From positions 8,043,817-8,107,816 of the forward strand of contig OY718804.1 of the NCBI GenBank assembly GCA_963070105.1: DNA of 64,000 nucleotides, in the 5' to 3' direction. Below, piece by piece: positions 51,858 through 64,000 of this stretch (positions are counted from its first letter, which is position 1; each line of letters starts with the position of its first letter). Below the pieces are notes generated by a model, which was not told the DNA's origin, made no database searches, and worked only from the letters and a program-made list of their open reading frames with translations. Source of the stretch: Litomosoides sigmodontis. Its lineage: Eukaryota > Nematoda > Chromadorea > Rhabditida > Onchocercidae. Both the position numbers and the translations under genes were made by a program.

Positions 51858-52903
51858 CTGAAAAAGTTTTGAAATCCTGCCAATTTCAATCTCTTTGTGA
51901 TGTGTATGACTTCTGAAAAATTAACGTGAAATTGCATGGAAATTAAAGATTTCATGAACTTCTCAACTTCTACTGTTTTCCAGATGTACGAAAAAAGAAA
52001 GTGAGCCTTTTGGAAGTTGCTTATTGTCACGTCGTTTGTCGGCAAGAGCTACGTTGTACTCCTTTTGTTTATTCTTTGCATTTTTATTCACTTTCATTTT
52101 TCTTTTTCATCAAACTCTTCCATAAGAGATGTTCAACGCTGTAAAAATTTCCAAAATTTTTCACTATCAATTAAATTGGGGTTGTTTTTGCTGTTTCGTT
52201 TAAAAGGAATTTTCATAAATGTTACGAGTGAAAGGGAATGAAAAAAAGCAATGATTTCTTCACGTTCGCTATTTCTCTCCTAGTCATTTCAAAATTCCTT
52301 CGGAAATAAGGCACGTGTGCCATTCACGTATGAATAATACGTATCCTTCTAAGTTTCGCGGAAAAATCGGAAGACATTTCAGAGAATAAAGATAATAGCC
52401 AAATGATTGGCAATAACTTGATTAATCCGATTCGTCAAATGAAATTGGAATTATTTTTTTGCTACAACGAAGCTATGAATTTCTGAGTGTGTTCTGCAGG
52501 TACGGCTACAAGCATGCAGCACCGTATGGTGAAGAGGAGGAAGTTCACGGATAACGTGAAGTAATAGCAACCCGAACTTCACCTACCATCTAAGGAAGTT
52601 AGCACGACTGCTTCCTGAAATTCAACCAAAACACAATGAAACTCTGATCATTGATGTAGTGTTTTTATATGAATTTTTTTGCATAAAATTTGCATATTAA
52701 AGGGAAGTGTACCGTTGAAACACAAACGTTCGCAAAGCGACCCGGCGTGTTTCACATGCAGATGGTTTGAAAGCTCGCGGCAGGTGAGGTTGTGCGAGAG
52801 GGTGTTGGTGATGAGGGAAGGGGAGATGAGGCTGGGAGAGTTTGGAGTGTGTGTTTTATGGGATATCTCACCCAAAGCTGTTATAGGATTACCAGAGGTC
52901 GGT
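51858..52903. promoter_or_regulatory. Upstream region between unknown minus gene and SMARCE1
   Basis: It must contain the missing first exon(s) of the minus-strand gene and the SMARCE1 promoter. No exon could be fixed. A short GA repeat sits nearby at about 51293-51312. Confidence 0.35.
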
Positions 52904-55466
52904 ATGTTTCGACATCCACCTCCACGACCATCAAGTCAGGCACGTCACTTTTCTTAATCGTCGCATCTTCTGTTTCACTTTTCTAATTTAGAACTAAGCT
53001 TTTTCTTTTTTACTTTCTGCCAGAGGCGAAACTTAGACGATCTGAAGTAAACTGCAAATTTTTCATTTAGAAGAAATTTTTTTATTTTTTTAAGAGATTG
53101 TCGATGTTTTTTTTTCCATACTATTGAAGGTATTATTGAACTTCATTTTCAGAATGATAGCAATTCACTTAAACCACCCAAGCCTCCAGATCGCCCGTTG
53201 GTTCCATATATGAGATTCAGCCGGAAAATGTGGGCCAAAGTAGGGACGTTTGTTGAAATTTTTGAGCATCATCTTTAAATCACATACTGACTTGCGTTAG
53301 CCGACTTTTCTTGCTTTTTTTAGGCAGTTGTCAGGTAAAAAGCTGGTAACTTTTTTTAAGGTACGTGCGGAAAATCCAGATAGTCAATTGTGGGATATCG
53401 GGAAAGTAATCGGTCAAATGTGGCGAGATGCTCCTGAATCGGAAAAAGCTATATATCATCAGGCTATTTTTTCACAGTTTTTCTTTTTTTTTTCAGAGTT
53501 TCACATTGGCGGTCGTTCGAACTCGATTTCTTTTTGTTCATACTTGAACTCATAACTCTTTTTTTTTTGAAGGAATATGACATTGAACGACAAGAATATG
53601 AAAAGGCATTGAAGGCTTATCACAATTCAGCTGCTTATCAGCAATATTTGTCAGCAAAAAATCGAGCAAAAGTTAACGACAAATCAAATACAGTTGGCGG
53701 TGTGATTGCTGGTCAGCGGATTTTACTCGTTATCAGTTTTGTGCCAGCCCATGTGCACTAGAAGTTTCTGGATTTACAGTCAAGCAAAAAACCTAGTTCA
53801 GAGCAGCATCATTTCAGATTCAATACACAGTGACATATTTTCTAAGTTTATATGAGAATAACATAGTGGGAGTTGAGTTTAGATGTTTGTACGTCATTCA
53901 GTTCAGAACAATAAGTTCTTACAGCTAGTCGCGGCCGGTTGGATACAGGAGGTGTTGTTATTCAGCCAGTAGAAGATGAAGAACTTGGTGACCTGTCATC
54001 CCGTCGAATTGCTGCTGTTAGGTTTGTCGTCATGTGAAACTTGACTACTTACTGGACCAACAATAATGTTGATCTGCAGCTCTTTATGTTGTATACATAT
54101 GTATATCTATTTTTTGCTACAGATTCGATCGAAATCATCGGCTTATAGCAGATCTCTTTAGTGGTAACGTTGTTACTGATACGCGAACTGTTCTTGCTCA
54201 GAATCGTATCGAAATGCTGAAGAAGCAAGCTACTTCATTAGCCTTGCATCAAGTAAGTTTTGCTAATACTTATGCGATCCTACTCTTCACAGGAACATAG
54301 TCAATGTTTCTTTGTGATGAAATGAATACTGTCACAACTGGATTTCGAGAACTAAATTAGTACCTCACTTATTTTACAGGTTGTAATCGAGAGACGAAGT
54401 TAGCAGTTCTATGCTAAACTAAAGTTTTCAGAGTAAGCTTGAAGAAGAACTCAAGAAATTAAGCGAGGTTTTTCAATCCAAAAAGCGTTCTATGGAGATT
54501 GCATCAGAAGAATTCGCAGCAAAACTGAAAAAAGTATGTGAAGAAAAGCCTCAGGTTAGTCATCAACTATTCTTTTGCTTTCCAACTCACCATTTTTTAT
54601 TTTCAATTTTTACTATTTTCAGTAATAGAGCTAAAGTAGCTTAAGATTAACATATTTAAGCTTCTTATTATTAGTTGTTTTAAGAATTACACTTGGTAGT
54701 AAAAAGTAAGTTATACTGGTTTAGCATTGTCCATAGATGTTTCCCTGAGGGAATTTGGTTGTACTTGTCATATATTACATAGGACTGCGCTTGCAGCTTG
54801 ACGAATCGAAATATGCATCTATGGTTGATGATTGGTCGGAAAAGTTGCTTAGTGCATATGATGAATACAAAGCTAAACAGGAAGCATTGCGTGCAAAGCA
54901 AAGTAAGCTTTACTTTTCATTCGTTAGAAATCATGCATAAAGTTTTTTATTGCCGATAGTCCTTTTTTCCTATTCCTACAAATAATATGTTATACGGAAC
55001 AGACTGGATGAAGATCAGCTTGAATTGCATTAGCTAAACACCATCATAATTTGAATTCTTCAAATTAAGCGTTGTCGCAAAACTGATTTATTAATAAGTA
55101 GAGTTTGAGTGGACCACAATTCTGTTTGTTTCATCAATTTCAGTAGTAGAACGAGAGCAGCTAGCGGAAGAAACACCGATATTGTATCGTCTGACTGTGG
55201 GTGATTCGTCTCCTTCACCCAAAAATAAGACAACTGATGAAGTACAGTCACCGCAAATAACCACCGAGCAGCAACAGCATACGTCTGGCATAGCTGGCAC
55301 TTCTGCTAGTGACGCCGATGTTTCGCCTGTTCCCTCATCAAAAACTTCTATTAGCACCGCAACTGGCGAAGAAACTGAGAAGGTAGTGCATGAGCACCAG
55401 GAGCAGCAAGATAAGGAGGCGTCGATCGATCCACCAACTTTAGAAGCAGCGGGAGAGATTTCTTAA
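52904..55466 (+). CDS. SMARCE1: SWI/SNF (BAF) subunit SMARCE1/BAF57
   Basis: Exons: 52904-52939 (start [12 protein letters not shown]), 53153-53239, 53361-53462, 53573-53699, about 53926-54020, about 54122-54252, about 54432-54553, about 54796-54901, about 55143-55466. SMARCE1 is the HMG-box subunit of the BAF chromatin remodeller; the C. elegans orthologue is swsn-3. The HMG box starts [20 protein letters not shown], followed by [33 protein letters not shown] then follows, aligned with human [27 protein letters not shown] motif and a coiled coil come after, then an acidic Ser/Thr/Glu tail. Introns 1 (52940-53152) and 3 (53463-53572) have GC donors. Exon 1 is the least certain. AATAAA follows the stop at 55482. 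Confidence 0.92.
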
Positions 55467-55481
55467 GCTCACCTTGCTGAA

Positions 55482-55487
55482 AATAAA
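55482..55487 (+). other. Poly(A) signal of SMARCE1
   Basis: AATAAA 16 bases past the stop codon. The remaining sequence to 56162 shows no gene and serves as 3' UTR and PPCS upstream region. Confidence 0.5.
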
Positions 55488-56162
55488 AAGTATGAAAGTG
55501 AAACAGTATTATTAATTGTGCAATGGCGTTTTGCTTTCGTATAACATTTTTTAGTAAAATTTTATTTTTTGTATTTCAGTAGTAAAGTCAATGCCAAGCA
55601 TGTTTACAGAATTTGGCCTAGCAGGATTTCTTTAGCGTACAACTTAAGATATCCTAAAAAAGGACATTTTCGTATATGCTTGAAAAAATTTCATTTTTTG
55701 TTTGGTTGTTTTGTACGAAATATGTACACATGATGTTTTGTACGAACGAAATATGATTAATTTTTTGTAAAATCATAAAAGCGTTCGCTGATAAAGAGTT
55801 CACAAACAACCATGTTTCCCAGTAAAGCAGTTATAATTTCGTGAAGTTTTGAAGATTGATTAGTTTCATCTTTTTGAGTTGGGCACGTTTTATCAATTAT
55901 AACGTGACTGGGAAATTAATTTAAATTAGATTTTTTGGACGCAATAATGAAAATGGGCCGTTTATGTCTTAGTGGATCTGAAGTGTTGTACGTAACGTAG
56001 TGGGATTTCTCGGTAAAGGTTTAAGTTTGAAATTGTTTTAAATAGGAGGTAAGATAGTGGAAAGCAATCAAAGTTGTCAGTAATCGAGAACGAATCTCGT
56101 CGAGTATACAATTTGTAACGTTTTGGCACTAATTTCTTCGAAAGCCTTCTGGTGTGTAAACA

Positions 56163-58453
56163 ATGGAATCGGTCGGTCCTTTAATTGATGATTTTATTCT
56201 GCAAAATCCTTCAAGGAAGATTGTTTTAATTACGGTTAGTTTTTGAATTCATATTCGATCATTTCTGTGAGCCCTAAAAAAACTTGACTATACCACAGCA
56301 ATCGGAGCTGATAAATCAAAACTGTTTGCATTAGCTGTTCAATAGTGCCCGGTAGGTGCGTATGTAATTTATTATTGAAATTTAAACAGTTACAGAGTGG
56401 CGGTACTAGAGTACCATTGGAAAAGAAGATGGTGCGATTTATCGACAATTTTTCTATGGGCACGCGAGGTGCTGCTAGTGCCGAGTGAGTCCTCAAAATG
56501 CATTTTATAAAACCGAAGGCAAGGTGTCATAAAATATTTGTCCTCCCTTTCCCAAATAATTTTCAATGAATTGTAAATGCAGCCTCTATCCCCATGGGTA
56601 GCACAGACTCATTTATTTCTAGCAACTCACTAACTCTCAATATTACAGTAGTGCTGTTCGGAATTCTTTGATGTTTATCTTTCCAACAGGTGACTTATTT
56701 AGTGTAATCAGTCATAGTTCATTTCAGGTATTTCCTGATGAAAGGCTACGCTGTGATTTTTTTTCACCGCGATAATTCATTGAAACCTTTCAAACGGAAG
56801 TTCTGTAATTTATTTGATCATTTAATTGTGAGTAACTCAGGAAATGTCGAAGGCTCGTTAATCATATCGCTTTGCTTTCATTTTGTTATTATTAGTGCCA
56901 ACCATACCGGTACACGGACTTCACCATATTACAATTTTAAAACATTTCATTGTGCAGGTGGTGTTTGCACCTATTAGATGATGTGGCTAAAGTGCCACTG
57001 TCTTTCGTCACATGCTTTCAAAGAAAAATGAATGATTTTTAGCCTGTCCTCGGATGTTAAAAATTAATTATGTTTCAAGGTTTTAAAAAATTTGAATATT
57101 TCGCTGAATTTCAGTTAGAAATATGCCAGGTTTAGTAGAAGCTTTGACATTGAACAGTGAATTTTCTGGTCGACTCCTAATGATATCATTCGTCGACGTA
57201 TCCGCCTACTTGTCAACTCTTGAAATGATTTGCCTGCATCTTCGGCCTCTAAATTCTTCCGTTCTAATTTATCTCGCTGCTGCTGTTTCAGATTTTTGTA
57301 TATCCGAGGAGAACTTGGTACTTGTTTTAAATTTTTTAAAATTTACCTCCTAGTAATTTTTAAATAAATTCAAACATTACCAACTAGTAACTGTGACTAT
57401 GTTTTAATTTACAAGTGCAACGCTGGAGTATCTATATCGAATTCTGACCCATTATTTTAGCCGGAACACAAGATTCATTCAAATGAAGGAGGTTTGCAAT
57501 TATCGCTCAATATTGTTCCCAAAATTTTGCAAAAACTGGTCAAAGATATCGTGCCGAAAGCATTCGTCGTTTCATTTAAGGCACTTATTTCATTCAAGCT
57601 CATTAAAAGTGACGACTAGCGATATTTTCCATCATTGTTAGATTGACACGATTGTAGTGCTGTAGCGTTCTTAGATTGTAATGCTCCACCTCATGTTTCA
57701 GCAGATGCAACTTAAGGTTGCAGGTATTTTTGTTGCATACTTCAATGGGTTTCGACACTCATCCAGTATGAGTGTGGGCATCATGTTGCTTCTTAATTTA
57801 TTGGATTTGTTTTGATAGGTCTTTAACTTTCGGCCACCAACTTTTTTGTATATTTGAATTTTCAGTTGGAAACTGATGAAACAATATTAGTTAGAAAGGC
57901 GCGTCAAGCCCTCGAGAATTATGGACATCAGGTGAATTCATACTACTAAAGACCGAATTGACTTTAAAGAATTCATTAGAAGGACAATATTTCTATAAAT
58001 GAATACCCCGGCTGATATGGTGGTTTTATGCATTTATTGCCCTAACTACAATTAGGTTTGAAAAAAATGACTACTCTCGTCTGTAGTTATTTAAAATTCA
58101 AAAATTCTTGAAAAAGTTATAACAAAGACTCTATCGGATTTAAAGCAGAATGATCCAACAGGCATACCTGATGGAAGCATATTTGGATGTTATAATTAAG
58201 TACTCATTTGAACGATTTACACTTTACCCGTTATTCATTTTCTTGCTAATTGAAACATAGAACACATTTATTTCAGCTAGTAATTGGAAATACGCTGGAT
58301 ACACGGAAAGAGCGCGTAATATTTGTCAGCAATGGAATAAAGGAGGAAACTATATCTTTAAATGATGAACAAAAGGCTGCAGGTGTTGAAATCGAACAAT
58401 TCATTGTTGACAAACTTGTTGAGATGCATGACAAATTACTTAACACCAAATGA
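56163..58453 (+). CDS. PPCS: Phosphopantothenate-cysteine ligase
   Basis: Exons found: 56163-56234, 56396-56484, 56728-56827 (3' end uncertain), 57115-57317, 57461-57580, 57866-57931, 58277-58453. One short exon between 56828 and 57114 is unresolved: the phases demand it, and a candidate WCLHLLDD lies near 56957. PPCS joins cysteine to 4'-phosphopantothenate, step two of coenzyme A synthesis, in the cytosol. Visible landmarks matching human PPCS are [79 protein letters not shown] and the final helix [14 protein letters not shown]. The intron at 57581-57865 has a GC donor. AATAAA at 58565 may be its poly(A) signal. Confidence 0.9.
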
Positions 58454-59611
58454 CAAACTGGAAAAGTTATGTGTCTCTTTTAGGAGATAACTGAATATTT
58501 TGGTTGTGCATGTAAGCCTTATTTGGTCTTAGGACTATACATTTCTTGCACTTGTTCTTTTTCGAATAAAAGTTACAATTCCAGATCACTTTTCCAGATA
58601 TTTCGATGGTTCTTTTTTAAATATAACCAACTAAAGGATTCATTGGGAAATAAATCCTGAATCAGGTCCAAGAAAATGAATAAATGAAATGCGAGAGACC
58701 TTACCGGTAATCTCTGCCTTCATTTTCTCTTCATAACACCAACCTCCTGTAGTTGTGAGTCATAAATAGAAACGAGTGTATAACTTTTAAAATTCCAGTC
58801 AAGCCACTGGACTTTGTTGCAAAGTTATAAAGGGTTGTTAGCACTTCATTCAATCATTTTTAACTATGTTATTTCCCAGACAAAATATGGCCACAAAAAT
58901 ATGCACAAATACCAAAAGCCTTCGAAAGAATCCTGAGCACCTCCAAAATTCAGAGGTAAGTGTCAGAGATCATCAAACGGCTATCTCAGTGTCCTGAAAA
59001 TAAAAAGGAAGAGACAACTGTAAGCGTACAATAAGCATGAAACTTTTCAAACTATTAATTTTTACTTCACTCTTGTTAATTGTTCAAAAGAAGACGGCAT
59101 TTAACTTCAGTCCCTATAAAAACGCAAAAAAAAACTTCATTTATCTCCTGTTACTTATTTATTGAGTTTATAACGGTGTTAGAATAAATCAAGTCAAAGT
59201 TAAGAATTGCACTTCATTCGTTGGGGTTAATTATATTTAATGCAATAGTAAGTGAGATATGGATAGTAATTTTATCGAGTGTGAAGGGAATAGTAATTCT
59301 TCATTTCATGTCTAGTAACTATATAATCAAGACATTTAATGCACATTTCTTTCGCATACAACAAACATGCATAAATGGAAAAGTATACATTCTTAATTTT
59401 ATTCAAAAATTTTGCCACTCCACGCCCATTAAAATTGAATGTATTTGTTTAAAGTAAGTTTGGCAGTTTTCCTGTAAATTCTTTCAAGCCTACATATACA
59501 ATATGATACTTATAATTCTATCGTATCATGAGGAATAAAAATTCTTTAACATATCAAGAATCACACCGAAGAGTTATTATAAGTCATGCTAATGATAAAA
59601 GTAGTCACGTC
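58454..59611. other. Convergent intergenic region, PPCS and ARPC1
   Basis: 3' UTR sequence of both genes, AT-rich. No exon or RNA gene was recognised. Confidence 0.45.
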
Positions 59612-62527
59612 TCACAAATTTACCTGACAATATTCAATCGCTGCCTGAAACTCAATGTTACAGTTTACGCTTCGTATTTAAACTTTGTTCAGCTTGTTTA
59701 TAATTGACTAGAAGAAAACAAGTAATTTATACACCACATAAACAACAAGACTAACCCTCAAATCCCACAATGCGATTAAGCCATCTATTGCACACGTACT
59801 GAATTTCTGCATATTATCATTACGACCGCTGTGTGGCAAAATTTCTCTGAAGTTCTTTAATTATATTTAAATTCCTTCATAAAAATCTGCAATATTTCTT
59901 TGCATGAAGTGAAATTAGTGTGTGTAACTGAAACTTTAATAAATACTACACTAAAATACTTTTAAGAGCATTTTTCTATTGCGCGATCCATTTCTTTCAC
60001 AGTGGATCTACTTTTTTATGCACTTTAATGAACTAGAAAAGCAGAAAGAAATCAAGGAATCCTTACGTTATGGCATTTTGATGCAACGTTCTTAGTCGTA
60101 CATCGACAGCTTCAACGGCTGCATTTCGATCAATATTGCGAAACTTTTGCATTGCGCTATTAATATTTGTTGATTTTTGTTCTGATGGAATGTCAAGTTT
60201 TGTTACGAATTTAAGTTGATCATCGGAGAGCATGAACAACATTGGGGAATAATCGTGGCCCTAAAATGAGTCTTAAAGTATACTGTATTTTTTTTTAAAT
60301 TTTGGTTCATACCGAAAACATGAGTGAAATACAGTAGAAAATCGCAAAACATACAGCTGCTATAAGACTATTTTCGGTGACCCATTGAACAGACGTGAAG
60401 GGAAGGTAAACGGTACGGAAAACAATAGCTTCTTCTAACGAACGATTAGTATCGACGACGGCAATAGTTGCATCATGCGCAACATAAGATAATCGACAAC
60501 CAGAAGGCGAAAACGCAACATGATGAATCCATCCAGAACTCTTCACCTGAAATATGTCAAAAGTGATAATATTGGCCTGCTGTATAACTCTGATAGACCT
60601 CAGCCAAAATTAAATCGAAATTTGACGTTAAAATTAGAAGTTTCACCAATTAACAACATAGCCTCTTGTTCGCTTTAAATTCAAACATACTTCACACATT
60701 AAAGCACCAAAGGGCATTTTGGAGCCCCACGGATTCGGCGAAGGTTTCTCGTCCACTTCTTTCACATAAGCAGAAAACACACGAGTCTAAAACGTATAGA
60801 TTAATTCAGAATGAACAACACATCAAGCACCATAAATATAACACAGAACATAATTTGTTTTACTGAAATATATGAATCAAATTCAAAGACCATTTATAAA
60901 CACAGTGTTTTACAATACAATGTCAACAGCTTCAGTTTTTTCAAACGCTCAGTACTTTTCCACTCAGCATCATATGAAAACGGACAAGCGTACAATGGTC
61001 AACCTCAATAACTAGCAACAAATAGTAATTCTTAAAATGGTCAACCTCAATAACTAGCAACAAGTAGTAATTATTAAAATTTTTTACCAATTATTAGAAT
61101 CACCTTGAAATCACACGCACCGACAGCAAGCAGCACATTATTAGGATGCCAGTCAATGCATGTAACGGTGGAACGAATTGGTTTTTTGATCTGTTTACAA
61201 ATCCACCAATCATTTTCTTTCTCATAGTAACAAATTGACACCAATTTAGCACCGCTACCAACAGCAAATTTATTTTCTGCAGGAAAATTATTCTAAGCCA
61301 TTAATATTTTTTTGATCACTTTCTCACAGAACTAAGAAAGTCAATAGTGGGAAGATCTAGAAAGCCCTTCTGAAAATCCACGTATGAGTTGAAAATCGAT
61401 ATAAAATCTAACAGAACTCTGTATCACTTGATTTAATATCATGCCAGCATCGTATCAACCTTTGCATTCATTTCTGAGATATAGAATTTACAGCATGATT
61501 CTTCCGCTTAAATTACGCATTGATGTCAGAAATCAACTTTAACTAGCCAAATTTTTAAACTCACGAATGTTGACAGTTCAAATTTTAAAGCAATAAAGAA
61601 TAAAGAAGCATGAGAATGGTTTGAACTTCTAACATAACAACAACACTCAAAGTTTCAAATTAATGTGGTCGAAAACTATTAACTGGGGTTTAAATAATTG
61701 GCGGAAGACAAACCATATGGTGACCACCTCACACACGTTGCTGCTCTCTGCATACGTACAACAACTAATTCGGGTTTCCAATGTTCTCCATCAAAGGTCC
61801 ATACAAAAGCATTCTTATCCTAAATATTGAAAAAAAATAAGAAAACTAAGCCACGAGAGGATACCAGATGAAATAAAAAATATAGCGCCCTTCACAAGCA
61901 GAGAGCCTGTGGAGAAGAAATATGTAGCACAAAATCTGTATAAAGATATCAATACATTGCCAACTGATTGGAATTTAGTAAATTATACAACCTGCGCACA
62001 CGAAACAATGCGGTTGGTCTTTGGAGCCCAGTCCAGACCACTGATCGGTAAATCATGTTCTGCCAACAATGCTAGCAACGTCCATCGTCCATTTTGCCAT
62101 TGAAATATATGAATTTCGTTATTTGACGGTGAAACAGCTAGCACTAAGAATAAACAGTAATGATTTTCAAAAATGAAAGAGAAAGATTGCCAAAGCATGC
62201 AAGTAAAATCTTAAATTCTATCCTGAAAAAAAATGAAGCAAGAATATCTCCAGCTTTCTTTCTTCAAAAAAGAAGTTCTAAAACTTAACGCAGAGGATAA
62301 TGCATAGGTGTTATTTGAAATGTCAAAAATCGGTTTTGCTTGCCATAATCTGGTTAGTATACTATTTTTTTTGAATAGAAGAGGAAAATGATGATTAACC
62401 GCAATTTGGATAAAAATCCTAGGCTAAAAAAATAAAAAATTAACAAACTCGTTCGATTGCGATTCCATGCATGACACGATATTGGACCGATTCCCAGATT
62501 CCATTGCTGCACGGGAAGCGATGGCAT
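59612..62527 (-). CDS. ARPC1: Arp2/3 complex subunit 1 (ARPC1)
   Basis: Nine exons: 62449-62527, 61992-62143, 61714-61819, 61104-61276, 60691-60786, 60355-60546, 60067-60260, 59756-59846, 59612-59644. They sum to 371 codons plus stop (human ARPC1 is 370-372). ARPC1 is the WD40 beta-propeller of the actin-nucleating Arp2/3 complex; the C. elegans orthologue is arx-3. Blade motifs run in order: [119 protein letters not shown], and GHDYSPMLF. The family's C-terminal insert (FRNIDR) and last blade ([15 protein letters not shown]) follow. The start is the ATG at 62527, 37 bases after a TTTCTAG acceptor; an in-frame ATG lies 24 bases further upstream. Confidence 0.95.
60995..61078. repeat. Two tandem copies of a 42-base unit
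   Basis: ATGGTCAACCTCAATAACTA starts both copies (60995 and 61037), which differ at only a few positions. They lie in an ARPC1 intron. This is a recent local duplication with no coding effect. Confidence 0.85.
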
Positions 62528-63738
62528 TCTTAACGCACAATTTCCTTTCAAAAATGCTTCTTCCTAGAAACAGATTCCAACAACTTTACACGCGGACCTG
62601 ATATATAAACTGCGTGTGCCACGTACGAGTTAGTTCTAAGTGTTTCCGAGTACATTCATTCTGCCACTTTCTAGAAGAGTCTCTCACACGGCGGAAACAA
62701 CCGGAAGACAACCGAATAATCTCTCGTAGTAGCGAGAGAACCGGTAAATCAGTACCATCTCCTGCGAATGACAATAGAAAAAGGTGAAAGAGGCACACAG
62801 AGAGACGCACTACTGTCGTCAGAAAATAGTGTTTGTATGTAGGAGACGACAGAAGTCCCTGACATTTACAAAGTCATGTGATGAAACAGAAAATATAGTT
62901 CGATATTGAGGAGATAGAGGAGGGCGAGAGAGAGAGATGCTGAACGTTATTGAGTAGAGGGTAGTGGTTGGTAAGGTTATACGAGTATGTATCTCCCCCA
63001 GTTTCAAGGATGGTTTTTTTTTAAACAAAAACTTTAAATGATTAGAAGCCAAAGGACGAGCAGTAGAACTGATTTACAACCGACGAATAAGTAAAAGAAT
63101 AGGCAAAAAGTCGTGGAACAACTCCATAGAGTCATTTGCTGTAAAAGATAAGAGAATCCAAATGCTTATTGCCACCCACTGGTTTCACTTTATTACAAAT
63201 CAGCAGAAATGAGTGAAATTCACCCATGTGATATAGCCACATGAATTGAAATCCTTTTCGAGAAAGTTTTCCATGTTCCTGTTCATTTATTTCCTCTATC
63301 ATCACCAGAAATAGCATTGAGAAGGCAGAACACGAGTGAAAATCAAACTTTATGCAACAATGATTGAAACAAACATGATTTTATGCAAAAAATGGATAAC
63401 ATATTCTTCGGAAGCATATTTTAAATGGCACATGCAACAGATACTAGCAATCATAAGTGACTTGTGAGTAAATCATACAGTATCTGAACTTAGAATCCGA
63501 CAATTCATAGAAATTAGTTTTGATATGCAAAAGACATATTTGACAACAAAATGTTAATTCGCACAAAATGTCTATGATTTTTAAACAGTTTAATGCACAG
63601 TAAAGGTTAAATGTTAAGCAACTTAGTTTGCTTTTAAATGTTTCAATTCACAGAACTTCTCTTTTAATGTCCTAGAATTTTCAAATTTAAAGAAAGAAAA
63701 AAATCCAGACATAATTTTCTGTAATACTCGACGTCTTG
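62528..63738. other. Intergenic, upstream of ARPC1
   Basis: It holds the ARPC1 promoter and the 3' UTR of the next minus-strand gene. A GA-rich patch lies at about 62900-62940. No gene is supported. Confidence 0.4.
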
Positions 63739-64000
63739 CTAAATTTTGCTGGACATCTTTTCGGTTGTCTTTCGCTGTGCAGCTATTATTGCCAAACTTT
63801 TTTGCAGTTCCACCAGCACCGGTAATAGACTGATATTGTTAGAAACAATGTAAGCACGCAAAGTGTCTATAGCTTGCGCAACCTGAAACTGCTATGAAAT
63901 CCACAGCGCAAAGGACAGGCAAAATATTTTTTCACCCTCAACGAGGTAATTCCTTGTCTAAATTAATTCCCAACGTCTTACTGTGAGCAGGGCTAAGAAA
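63739..64000 (-). CDS. C-terminal exons of an unidentified gene (5' part off the right edge)
   Basis: The last exon 63739-63882 follows a TTTCAG acceptor and ends in TAG. It codes an amphipathic helical tail (VAQAIDTLRAYIVSNN, then LLPVLVELQKSLAIIAAQRK). A very short exon before it, at about 63936-63958, joins in phase (QGITSLR). The family cannot be told from about 55 residues. Confidence 0.55.

Overview
The window is nuclear DNA of an animal and reads as a nematode, most likely a clade III / filarial-type worm (inference). The sequence is AT-rich. Coding regions are cut into many small exons with TTTCAG-like acceptors. Most start codons follow a bare 3' splice acceptor with no 5' exon, as expected for spliced-leader trans-splicing. 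No bacterial, phage or CRISPR content was seen. Gene models were built by hand from splice sites and reading phase; for most genes the exon lengths sum to an intact frame.

Left third (1-24 kb): the minus strand carries most of a large coiled-coil, acidic Ser/Thr-rich protein of no family I recognise, running off the left edge. It shares a divergent promoter region with a plus-strand PXK-like gene (PX domain plus degenerate kinase). PXK ends tail-to-tail with the GTPase gene DRG1; a near-perfect 18-bp hairpin lies in the gap. DRG1 spans more than 10 kb because its second intron is 8.3 kb and contains, on the opposite strand, a complete gene for a single-pass membrane protein with a poly-threonine ectodomain.

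Middle (24-37 kb): a 98-residue membrane-associated protein and an EEF2KMT/FAM86-like methyltransferase (minus), a centrin head-to-head with the methyltransferase (plus), a tRNA-Val(CAC) (minus), a new membrane-anchored Pro/Ser-rich protein with a polylysine tail (minus), and a CCDC117-like protein (plus).

Centre (37-48 kb): three tandem casein kinase I alpha genes share one 8-exon structure. The middle copy is the canonical CK1 alpha (kin-19 type). The first is a divergent but motif-complete kinase. The third keeps an open frame and the fold but has lost the glycine loop, HRD and DFG motifs, so it reads as an undescribed CK1 pseudokinase.

Right third (48-64 kb): two minus-strand disordered proteins of unknown function, the BAF-complex HMG protein SMARCE1 (plus), the coenzyme A enzyme PPCS (plus), the Arp2/3 subunit ARPC1 (minus), and the last exons of a further minus-strand gene.

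Two window-wide signals stand out: a high share of GC-AG introns (five, four of them pinned by protein alignment to conserved families) and two long RNA-type hairpins in or beside PXK. The genes are mainly housekeeping functions (translation, chromatin, actin, CoA, signalling) and do not form one pathway.
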